Below are positions 55,201-64,000 of a DNA stretch of 64,000 bases, one piece after another (position 1 is the first letter of the stretch; each line of letters opens with the position of its first letter). Source of the DNA: Flammulina velutipes (lineage: Eukaryota > Basidiomycota > Agaricomycetes > Agaricales > Physalacriaceae). The stretch spans positions 806,001 through 870,000 of the forward strand of contig CM022374.1 of assembly GCA_011800155.1 (NCBI GenBank), read 5' to 3'. The translations under genes were made by a program, and so were the position numbers. A model generated the notes under the pieces. That model saw only the letters and a program-made list of their open reading frames with translations, was not told the DNA's origin and ran no database searches.

Positions 55201-56270
55201 TTAATTCGGAACGAACCACGTCTGGACTTGCCACTCCATCGTCATGTCGTCATCGTACTTCGGATATCCGTTCAATACGATCTCTCTCCATCCATAGAAT
55301 TGTCCAAAGTGCGATCGAAACGAAGCTGCTCTCTCCCAATACTCTGGCATCCACGCCGCACATTCCCAGTCAACCAAACCCGTAGGTATATAGTTTTTGT
55401 CAGCCAGAATGTTATGAGGCAGAATGTCTCCGTGAGTAAGGCATATTCTGTACTGCTTGTTTGGGCGTTCAGCGAATAGACGTTTCGTTCTCTCGTCCCC
55501 CGAGGTTGCCATGCAGTAATTTTGAGCGTGAAACTCTGCGGGGTTGGCAAATGGACCAACTCGCTTGTTCGAGTTGATCCTGTAGCTGAGTAAAGGACCC
55601 CCAAGGAAGCCACAGACTCTCTGTGGGTAAGGAGGAGGGATGGAACGTAGCTGTTCGATCCAGTCCGAGAGCACATGCATAATATGGTCTCTTTGCTGCT
55701 CGGTGGCGGTCCCTAGTCGGGTTGGCTGCCCATGTCGGAAGAGAGGCTCTCCAGATAAGGCGGTCATCACAATGAGCCATGGGCCGTATTCACCCCATGA
55801 CCCAAAGACATGGTCTAGTACCTTGGGCACAGGAATCGTCGTATTCGCGCGTACGAATTCCATAGCCAGCGCTTCATCCGGTACCTGCACAACCTTGGCG
55901 TAGATCCCGAATGGAAACTTGAATACCGAAGGGCGAAGGGGAGGGTTACGGCCCAGGTACCGGAGAGCCAACCTGTAAACGCCACAGCGAAATGACTGTG
56001 GTAGGCAAAGCCACAAAGACCATATCCAGCTGGTTAAGCCGTTGGCTCTGAAAGATAGTGAGACATGAAATGACTGAATATAGATACTACATTCACTTAC
56101 CTTTGATACCTGAAATCTGTGGGAATGGTAGATGAGGGCATAATTAAAGGGCACAGCGGGCGAACTAGACGTCTTGACTCTGGAATTATCGTGGAAACAA
56201 ATCTTCCCACGGTACCGGCCCCAGAGTGTACCATAACCTCCACGCTCAGTGAGTGTGAGCATCCACTCAT
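55201..56270 (-). CDS. APH-fold phosphotransferase (aminoglycoside phosphotransferase family)
   Basis: Kinase-like small-molecule phosphotransferase of the APH/choline-kinase superfamily. Two exons join FRYQR to ANGLTSWIW across a 53-bp intron at about 56046-56098, giving about 338 residues from ATG 56270 (MSGCSHSL). Landmarks: IYAKVVQVPDEALAMEFV (ATP-site region), VPKVLDHVFG, GPWLIVMTALSGEPL, the catalytic loop CLTHGDILPHNIL (HGDxxxxN intact), GLVDWECAAWMPEYWE (metal-binding Asp) and a C-terminal FVPN. Fungal genomes carry many of these with unknown substrates; an antibiotic-resistance role is not implied. It stands alone between the DDT/PHD gene and an unknown gene. Confidence 0.87.
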
Positions 56271-56998
56271 CGTCACTTCATTTGCCCGATGACTCCGGGG
56301 TTCTGAACGTGCCCGATTGCTTATCGATATTAATGCATGCGAATCCTCATGTCGCGGCAATACGTAGCGCTCCGCCGCTGTATTTTCTTCACATCTTCGG
56401 TACTGCGGATACTCATTGGCTACGAAACCTGATTGTTTCCGGATATGCCCTGTGGTCTTTAATTATTGCCACTCAAACCACATCATTATCACAGGCATTT
56501 CACCTGATTACATTCTTCATGTGTGGCGCCCATCAAGTTGCAAGCTCGGATGTGTCCTTATGCCACCCATTTTGACTAAAGAAAAAGACTGACGTGAGAG
56601 ATTACCATCATTCTTTGAGGAAATACCTAGCTGCTGTATCTATCTAGGCCTGGGGGAGAGCGGACAATAGTTTGACGCCACACGACAACCCAATTGGTAC
56701 ATATGGATACACCGTCCCTTTCCTCTTACAGCTCTCCGTGTGTGTATCTTTAGGCAACAAATGAAATGAAACGGTTTAGCTCTCCTCTAAGTGAACTTCC
56801 CTACTCGTTGCAGCACTAGTGATGCTTCGAGCTGTAGAGCATTCCCTGACACCAAATTTACAGATAAAAGATGTTACCAGGATCATCAGCTCACCAAGAA
56901 TTCCCTCTCATTCATTTTATCATCATAATCCACTCGTCGTAAGCTGTTCTAAAGCCATATCATATATTTCACTCATCCAAGTGGCGCACCCTTAGACA
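56271..56998. other. Divergent intergenic region, about 730 bp
   Basis: Promoters of the APH-fold gene and of the unknown gene at 57 kb. The motif occurs as TGACGCCAC at 56673-56681 and, in reverse orientation, as GTGGCGCA at 56981-56988, 10 bp before the downstream ATG. No gene. Confidence 0.45.
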
Positions 56999-57548
56999 AT
57001 GACTTCCCTTGTCGTCGGAGAAATCTCTGCCGTCCCGTTTGGCTTGCCACAACCCGGCACGTTTCACTGGACTATCTGCCTCCCCGTTTCCCAAACCACG
57101 GCCTTCAAGCTATATGCTACACAAGAATATGACGGAGGCGCTTTATTCTTTGAGGACCCGCCGTCCCAGCACTCACTTCTCACCTCTGGGTCTATTGCTG
57201 CGGACGTCAAGATCGGTAAGTATCCTTTCTTCATACAAATCTCCAGCAGTCATTCATTCGGCGATACTAGGCGAGCTCAAGACGCGAAGTGACTACGATA
57301 CTATCTATCATCTCCTTCAGGCCATCCCAATGAGCATCCTTGCCGCCGAAGTGCATATTGAGCCTGTCTTCACTTGTCGCGTATGGTTCAAGGAAGCCAT
57401 TCGCGTGCTGCACAGCAACGGTCTCATCAACTGCCCAGACGTCAATGCGCTGGTGGAGGAGTGCAAGTCATTTGCACGGACCAATCAGCCCATCTATCGT
57501 ACCACGTACTGTGGTTACAGGCATTTCGTCGCTCAATCGTCGAAGTAG
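56999..57548 (+). CDS. Conserved fungal protein of unknown function
   Basis: Two exons (56999-57215 and about 57273-57548) give about 164 residues from ATG 56999 (MTSLVVGEISAVPFG). Soluble, with TFHWTICLPVSQ and TAFKLYATQEYDGGALFFED in a beta-rich first half, then a helical second half (YDTIYHLLQAIPMSILAAEV, CRVWFKEAIRVLHSNGLINC, NALVEECKSFA). A Trp/Cys-containing core and a C-terminal VTYCGYRHF-like segment suggest a folded domain. I know similar orphan proteins from Agaricomycetes but no function. Frame continuity across the 57-bp intron supports the model. Confidence 0.72.
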
Positions 57549-58395
57549 GTACCCTCGCTAACAGGGTTCTGGTGACTTGATGTCAATGATGCCCTTCACC
57601 GCCACACTTGTCTCTTATCTCAACTTTTACTACCATATGATCTCTTGTTTGCTCTTAAATGAAACATCATTTCCCGCCTCCGGAGGCGCAGTCATAGTGC
57701 CTGAAAGAGATAGTTTTGACCTACGGGTCGAACTGGACTCGGGAGTCATCTGGTAGGTAGCCTAACCCAAGTGTTCTAAAGTAGCAAGCTAACGATAGAA
57801 CCACAATCTCATAGGCATATATCGTCACCGACCTACGTTGAATTCGCTTTCACATGGCAAGAGAGGTAGATGATCGGGACTCGGGAGGTTGCCTTTCGCA
57901 TTGTTGTCATAGTATCCACCGAAGGTTTCCTGTGAGCCCTTTTGTCTCACAAAGGAGCCCTTTGAATGAAGTATTCAACTACGCAACACATTAATGAATT
58001 GTGCTAACCATCCTTAAGGATGGGGTTTTTCAAATATTTTCTGCGCCACAATTGCCATTCTCCATGCTTACTACCGAAGTACTTGCCATTTTTGGGTTAG
58101 TGGCAAGAGAACCTCTGTAACCTATTGCGTATGTGCATGAGGTCGTAGAAGAGAAACCTGTACTTCCTCTGGGAAACTTTCTGGGCAACATTGTGAGGAT
58201 CGTAACAAACAAAAAATGTACTACAAATTTACCAATAGTAGGTAAGATAGCTAGTCGTGTTTAACGTGGCGTGAGTTCTCGTACGGGTCTTCCGAGTCAT
58301 AAATGTGTTTGTTTACTTCTGATGAGGGCTCTCTGGAGTCCGTAAATGAATAGTCTAATCAGTGAATTTGAGGTGAGTCCTACAGTAAAGTACCT
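57549..58395. other. Convergent intergenic region, about 850 bp
   Basis: 3' flanks of the unknown gene and the Fic gene. The octamer TGCGCCAC is at 58042-58049. The short inverted pair CATCCTTAAGGATG at 58009-58022 is a perfect 14-bp palindrome. No coding signal. Confidence 0.45.
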
Positions 58396-60006
58396 TCAAA
58401 GCTTCTCGCTAATCTCAAGGGACTCGTTCATGGTACCATATAGCAGGTCCATAAGCGGTCGATAATCGCCATCGTAAGATCCTCGCACCTAAATAGAAGT
58501 CGCGTGAGACTCGTTGTGCAGATGCTTCCAGGTGACTTACCGCGTTAAGATGCTGGTAATATATCGCCTTCTTGTGTATGGGAATGTTGATAAGGGGGAG
58601 CCCGGCGTGCAGGAGGGGTATGGATGAAAGCAGCCGCGATACTCTACCATTTCCATCTTCGAAAGGATGTAAGGAAACGAAAACGTTCGTTATCCACGCC
58701 GCAACAGCGAATGGGTCAAGCCCCTCCGCTAACACTTTCTGGGATCTATGTCAGTTTGGAGCAACATCAGGAATGGTTATTATGCACCGTAAATGTCTGG
58801 CAGATGTTGTTGAATTCTTCGTCGATGTTCCAGAACGGGCAGAACTGAACATGGGCGCCACCTCTGGCTTGTATCGTGGCTGTCATTTTGCTCTTCGCGC
58901 GCGTTATGCCGATATTGGTATAGGTATATCCGCCGTCTTCGTTAGGTAATACTCGTTGGGTTTTCATGAGTGTCTTGTGTATTCGACACACTATCTCTGG
59001 GGTGATAACGATTGAGTCGGATTGGGAGATAGAGATGACATCTTGCAGAGCCTAGAAAGTTGTGAATTGTGTGACATAGATGCAAATGAGAGATTCCGAC
59101 CTGGTCTGTGTCATGAAGGATTTTCAGTACAGTGCCGGCGTCTCTTGGGCTCCCTTCGATGTCTGCTGGACAGAGATCGTTCAAGTTTTTGTTCACATAC
59201 TTTGCAACGGCCTAAACAAATATTTAAATGACGCCGAACAATGCGAAGAGAAACAAACGCACGGTGGGAGAGAGAACGAAGGTATTCTCAATCATGTTGG
59301 TGGATACGATATGATAACGACAGTATTTGCCCAACATTTCATTGTCGTTCATCTCTTTCCATCTGGATTTAAGGCGAACAAACATGGATCGGGGTGTTGT
59401 TAGATGTGAGCCCGGCAGTTGTGGCGTCTGTACTGATCTCCAACGTTGGCCGCCTTTGGCGGGAGAGTTGTTGAATGCATGGACTATGGATATTTTAGTA
59501 CGTCCGCTGGAGCAGCGATTACAACGTACTGGATTCTCGTTCTAATTTCGCTACTGTCGGAGTGAGCGATGCGTCAAACCAATCGTGATATTCGGGAATG
59601 TCGTTCGCAGGTCCATCGAGCAACTGAAGAAGGTGAGAACGTGCCAAAAGTCGGAATAAAAGTAAACGCACAGTCTTGTATATATCGAAGGCTGTGGCAG
59701 CACTGTGCAAGGATAGGCGCATGTCCGCGACACGGACAACAAGAGAAGGTAGGAGAGGGTAGTGCTCGACGAGGTCCTCCATGGTACGAGCCATAACGGC
59801 GACATCGCCATCGTTAGAGTCAAGGTAAGGCGCCAGTTGGGCGAAATCGTCCGGAGAAAGATGTGTCTTGAGATTGTCGATATCCTGGTGGGACGAAATG
59901 AGCCAGATGCTATTGTCAGAGCTGGTTTAATCACGTCAAACAAAGGGTGCTTTCGTGGACGACGCGACGAGTTGAGAAAGAAATTGATTCGACGGTCGTG
60001 GCTCAT
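58396..60006 (-). CDS. Fic-domain protein (predicted protein AMP-transferase)
   Basis: Fic enzymes transfer AMP from ATP to Ser/Thr/Tyr hydroxyls of target proteins. The core motif LHPFEDGNGRVSRLL matches HPFx(D/E)GNGRxxR in full. An N-terminal inhibitory helix motif (S/T)xxxE(G/N) is visible in VSTNMIENTFVL. Other parts: SLVVRVADMRLSLHSAATAFDI, YHDWFDASLTPTVAKLE, SRWKEMNDNEMLGKYC, KNLNDLCPADIEG, RIHKTLMKTQRVLPNEDGGYT, LDPFAVAAWITNVFV and the C-terminus LNAVRGSYDGDYRPLMDLLYG, typical of eukaryotic Fic proteins. About seven exons. I propose ATG 60006 with a small first intron; ATG 59794 is the conservative alternative. No transmembrane anchor like that of animal FICD is seen. Horizontal origin is possible but not shown. 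Confidence 0.83.
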
Positions 60007-60104
60007 GGTGGTACAGAAGAGAGAACGCGCCCGATCATAATGAGATCATGGAAGCAATTATAATTGAGATCAAAAGGGATAGGCACTATATTATACGGAG
60101 TCTT

Positions 60105-62229
60105 CTAGGCATGGATAGGCGTAATGTGCACCGGCAGCTGCGCGGGTACACCGTTTACAAAGGGTTGTACCGCTGGAGATATTATCTTGTCAACTTTGAC
60201 TCCAGTGTCTTTGAATTCAAAGTTCTTGATCAGCACCGCTAGTACGAATTTGATCTCCATAACGGCTGGTGTTGATGTCAGTCTTATGCCAATGAAGCTG
60301 TCGCTCATCCACGTACCAAGGCGCCATCCAATGCATGTACGGGGCCCGTCTATGAAACTGGAGACATTCGCGTAGGGTCCCCGAGGAAGATCGGACCCAG
60401 CAGGGACACCCTTCTCCATTAACCACCTCTCGGGCTTGAATTCATGAGCATTAGTCCCCCACACCTTGGGGTTCGTGTTCAAGACGGTGAATGGTATCGT
60501 GAAGCCCTGAATGTACGTCAGTACTCCGCCTGAATACCATTCGTCAGACTCACATCGCCTGCTTTCACGGGAATGGAGTTTATGATCGTTCCGTTGGGAA
60601 GGGTGACGGGGTTGCGGAGAGGGATGACATCGTCGTGGACAGCGACACGATGCGTATCCCGAGCAGTGGGGTGGAGACGAACTCTAAGCGGGTATTAGTA
60701 TTTGAACCGTGTAATAAATGTAGGTGCTCACGCTTCACGCGCCACGGCATCTAGGTATGGCAGATTCTCAAGCACGTTCGGGGTGAATTCAGCATTCAAA
60801 AGTTCTTCCCGGAGCTTCGATTGTGCTTCGAGGTTCTGAGCAAGGTCGAGGAGAGTCAGCTGGATGACGCCAGATGTGGTCTCGAAGCCGGCCATACTGT
60901 GAAGAATGAATTAGCAAGGGCAGCGACACTTCCGAAGGGACTTTACAAGAAGCTCAGAATCTATACGTCCAAGACATGAGTAGTTGCTTGAAAGAAGCAA
61001 GGTGTGACATACATTGTCGAGCAGAGTGTTGTCGTCAAGCTTCAACCTTTGGCCAGATTCCTTCTCTTGCAACGACTCGCGAACCAGGATGGAAAAGATA
61101 TCAAGACCATCGGAAGATATAGGTTGTTGCATGAGCTTCCTCCCAACTTGGTGAATGACTTTCTTCGCGGTGCTGTCCTCGTGCAACTCTTTGATGGGCA
61201 ATTTGGAGATCCAAGGGAAGATACCAATAACGATGGGCGCCACGAAAGCAGGGAAGGTCGAGAAGAGCGCCACATCAGTATACCATGCATCCAAGATGGC
61301 TTTACCCTCAGGCGTGCTTGGGCCGAAGTCATAGTTGAATCCGACGCGACCAATGATTTCGAGTCTAGACAAAGGTTTGGGTAAGTGCAGTTAAGACTTT
61401 ATAGGATCAAGACGTACGTGCAAGCGGGTATGTATTGACACAGGTTGAAAACGCCATTTCCCTTCGAAGAGTCGATTTCAGAGGCCATCCGTTGAGCGGT
61501 CTACAAGCAAAGCTTTAGCTTGACAATGGGGATTGACGACAATGCCTTACCTTCTCAGCGCATTGCAGCACACTTTGCGCCATCCCGTTCACGGCAGAAG
61601 GACTGAATGGCTGTCAGGTGACATGGATGATACAAACGATACACCACTGACGTGAATGCGGGAGCAACCAGCCGGCGCTGGAACTTATGTTCTTCATCCT
61701 CCGCCCATACGACACCACGACCGACGACCTTGACCACGATTGGCTGGAACGCGGGTGATTTGACTGGAAGAAGCTAAGAGTCAAGATATGCGGATGTTTC
61801 AAGAGTGAACATACTGTAGTTGTAAGCGTTTTGGAAGATATGTTGGACAGCCAGATGGTCGGAGATGACGACCTAGAATAATGTCAATCGCAAGAAGAGG
61901 AAGCGGGGCATTGAATAGGACTTACGATGTCATTTTGGAAGAGTGCAGCTTTGATGCGATAGACAGACCCGAGGAGTGCAGTCCAACGGGAGTATTCAAC
62001 GCCAACTTCTCCTTGGGCCACTTTATATTCGTGGCCCCAGAAAAAGTCAGCTTCGCTGGGAGGCTACACATCATATTGGTTAGAGGCGCCAGATCAACGA
62101 AGGCAAGTAAGCGCTCACAGCGATGGGGAGCTTGCTCCTTACGGAGAGCTGGTAGGAGAGATAACGAATGACATAAGTTAAAGAGAATGCAGCGATGCCT
62201 GAGTAGGCGACGACTGAGGAGGAAAACAT
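60105..62229 (-). CDS. Cytochrome P450 monooxygenase
   Basis: Second P450, about 520 residues in roughly eleven exons from ATG 62229 (MFSSSVVAYSGIAAFSLTYVI), whose start is a membrane anchor. Landmarks in order: GHEYKVAQGEVG, DEEHKFQRRLVAPAF (C-helix WxxxR equivalent), I-helix FLVAGFETTSGV, LPYLDAVAREAVRLHPTA (ExxR), EFKPERWL (PERF region) and the haem loop FIDGPRTCIGWRLAVMEIKFVL, with an intron after the Leu. All invariant residues are present. The style (DGPRTCIGWR) is that of the CYP4-like basidiomycete families such as CYP5150, but this is a guess. It is unrelated in detail to the P450 at 4.6-6.8 kb. Its stop lies 98 bp from the Fic start on the same strand. Confidence 0.9.
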
Positions 62230-63369
62230 AGGGAAATGTACGACGGGATAGAACAGGATGCAATGGTGATCGTCCAAGTCGTACTTAAATATCTCCGGTG
62301 TTACCGTCAATTAAGACCTAGGTTGAACCTAGGTTCGCATAATTAACATCGTGGGCCAATCGTGTACTCTTTTTTCGACCATAGCCGCCCGCGTTTGAGG
62401 CTCCAATAGGTAGAAGATCTAGAAAAAGGTGTGAAAGGCATCTATCATACGGAAGCAAAGAGCCAATAAAGCAACAATAGAGAGCGACGCTTCGTGTAGA
62501 CGGAGATTGGACGTGTCGCCTCCATGTCGCGTGGAAGAGAAGTGTACAATTTGATCGTGGACCGTGGGAACAAAAATGTCGCCTGTGGCAAACCATCACG
62601 GACAACGGCATGCGTATAATTAAACCCTCGAAGACTCCGCGTTCATGACTTTCCCAAATCCCAAATATCTTGCGAATGCTACTGACAACTCTAGCTCTCC
62701 TGCTCGCTCGTGAAGATGGTGTGCATTCCTAAATCTAAATCTGCGTAGTCTCGCCCCACGAGGTGGCGCACCCGCATCTCCCGCTCTGGATATCAATTCG
62801 AACCCTGTCGGTAGAATGGAGCCGATGTAAAACTTGGACAGGGAGGAATACACAAGCCTTCAATGAAACATCCAACTTTCCACATAACACTGCCCAAACG
62901 CCCAAGGATAGTATCATGGCCCTATGGACCCACTTCATCCCCATTGACACCGAGGTGAGCGAGGACTCAACGCCATATGGTAATGCAAAGGATAGAATGG
63001 TACTAAACGTTGTCGCTAGTGTGTAGCTTAACATCCCTCCCTGGTGTCTCGATTATCAGCAAAAACAAGCTATTAGAGCTCGGATTCTACTCCAGGTCGG
63101 TAATCAAACATATCTAGAAACTGCGTTGTCCTCAACCGCGCACCGACGGTACGCCGTCCCAGCCCTACAGGGAGAGGGCAAATGGGGTGAGAAGGGAAGA
63201 AGTTCAATATACACTGTGCATCTCCGCGTTCGATTCTCTTGACCACCCTAGATCAAGCAGATTCAAGTTCGATGGAACCTTGTATGTCTGGTTTATAAGA
63301 AAAATGGTCTGAAGATGCTCCTTAACTCGAAGGAGTTTTTTCCTTCCCCACCCTCTACTATCTCTCGAG
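62230..63369. other. Divergent intergenic region, about 1.1 kb
   Basis: Between the P450 and the DUF6534 gene. Contains CCTAGGTTGAACCTAGG at about 62316-62332 (two CCTAGG palindromes joined by a TTGAA linker) and the octamer in reverse (GTGGCGCA, 62763-62770). A short ORF at 62.76-63.03 kb has no family signal. Confidence 0.4.
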
Positions 63370-64000
63370 ATGGCCGCCACACCCCCCGCCGCTGGTTTAC
63401 CAGCTGAAGTGCAAGCCATGATCAACATCAGTCTTGGTGGCATCGTATGTCCTCCGCTGGCCCACTATAATGTACACCCGAGACTAATTGCACTACTAGG
63501 TCGTCAGCACATTCTTCTCGGTACAATGAAACTCCTTCATAACGTTATTGAGACGCTTATATGTTCTAGTTCTTGACGATGGGCATCATTCTTACCTGTG
63601 GTAAGCCGAAGCGCCTTATTGTCTCTTGGTTCATCCGTCCGTACTCACTCGCGTTTGATGTAGCATGGACGTACTTCGAAAAATATCCGAAAGATCCTTG
63701 GGCGTTCAAAGTACTTGTGTCGCTCTGCATGGCGATGTCTATCGGCGATACCGTTGGCACTGGTACGTTCTTACCTGCGTGATATTTACCGACCGATGCT
63801 CAGTGCCGCATAGGTCTTTGGTGTTATGACTGGGCTGTCGCAGGCTATGCTAGTGAGTTCATTTAATTATCGGGCCTCTCAACAGTCATTGAATGATTTT
63901 CTCCTCTAGACCCCGCCGTAATGGGCATCACTCACTGGTACGCAGGTCTACACCCGACCAGTCTCGACATTTTCTGATTTGCATATACTACTAGGGCTTT
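63370..64000 (+). CDS. DUF6534-type membrane protein, 5' part
   Basis: N-terminal part of another member of the expanded Agaricomycete DUF6534 family, cut by the window end. From ATG 63370 (MAATPPAAGLPAEVQAMINI), introns at about 63445-63500, 63522-63568 and others give STFFSFLTMGIILT, AWTYFEKYPKDPWAFKVLVSLCMAM, GDTVGTGLWCYDWAVAGYAN and ITHWYA. The DPWAFKVLV and YDWAV segments are typical of the family's first helices. Not closely similar to the DUF6534 gene at 7.66 kb. Function unknown; splice sites uncertain. Confidence 0.65.

Noticed and set aside
55201..56270. Antibiotic-resistance gene reading of the APH-fold protein
   Set aside because: APH-fold proteins are numerous in fungi with mostly unknown small-molecule substrates; the sequence gives no specific link to aminoglycosides.

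Overview
The window reads as nuclear DNA of a filamentous mushroom-forming basidiomycete (Agaricomycetes). Most genes are cut by many introns of about 45-60 bp with GT-AG ends. The gene content fits that group: DUF6534 membrane proteins, large sets of F-box proteins, a fungal group III hybrid histidine kinase, two microsomal cytochromes P450, SRPK-like kinases and a PL3 pectate lyase. I see no rRNA, tRNA, CRISPR array or intact transposon. Gene models were spliced by eye, so exon edges are proposals.

Layout. 1-9 kb: the 3' part of a pectate lyase, a SWI3/RSC8 chromatin remodeller subunit, a four-helix membrane protein, a P450 and a DUF6534 protein. 10-16.3 kb (accessory): a kinase-like membrane or secreted protein, two tandem F-box genes and an MDR oxidoreductase. 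16.8-30 kb (conserved core): APC10, the HAMP-repeat osmosensing histidine kinase, a DUF1295 reductase-like protein, a small Cys-rich protein and the WDR24/RTC1 subunit of the SEA/GATOR2 complex. 30-45 kb is a mosaic. It holds an F-box gene, a GPI-type surface protein, an MMTAG2 homologue, a decayed copy of the MDR oxidoreductase, a second kinase-like gene beside another F-box gene, a third, distant kinase-like gene with a long charged linker, and a tandem SRPK-like pair. 45-47.5 kb: UBA4/MOCS3 and a TUG-like UBX protein. 48-51.5 kb: two tandem F-box genes of a second family. 51.6-64 kb: a small protein and a DDT/PHD chromatin protein sharing a 55-bp divergent promoter, an APH-fold kinase, an unknown protein, a Fic AMP-transferase, a second P450 and the 5' part of a second DUF6534 gene.

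The most interesting features are in the accessory parts. The blocks at 10.2-16.3 kb and 34.3-38.3 kb are rearranged copies of one unit: kinase-like gene, F-box gene and MDR gene. The two kinase-like genes share a tract of about 258 bp with only two differences by my count, set between clearly diverged flanks, which looks like gene conversion. One member of each kinase pair has lost the catalytic-loop Asn (10.2 kb and 43.3 kb copies). An octamer, TGCGCCAC, recurs between genes across the window and sits at matching positions in two F-box promoters that share a conserved block. The genes do not form one pathway. The core genes are housekeeping, and the F-box and kinase-like genes look like a fast-evolving family expansion of unknown role.
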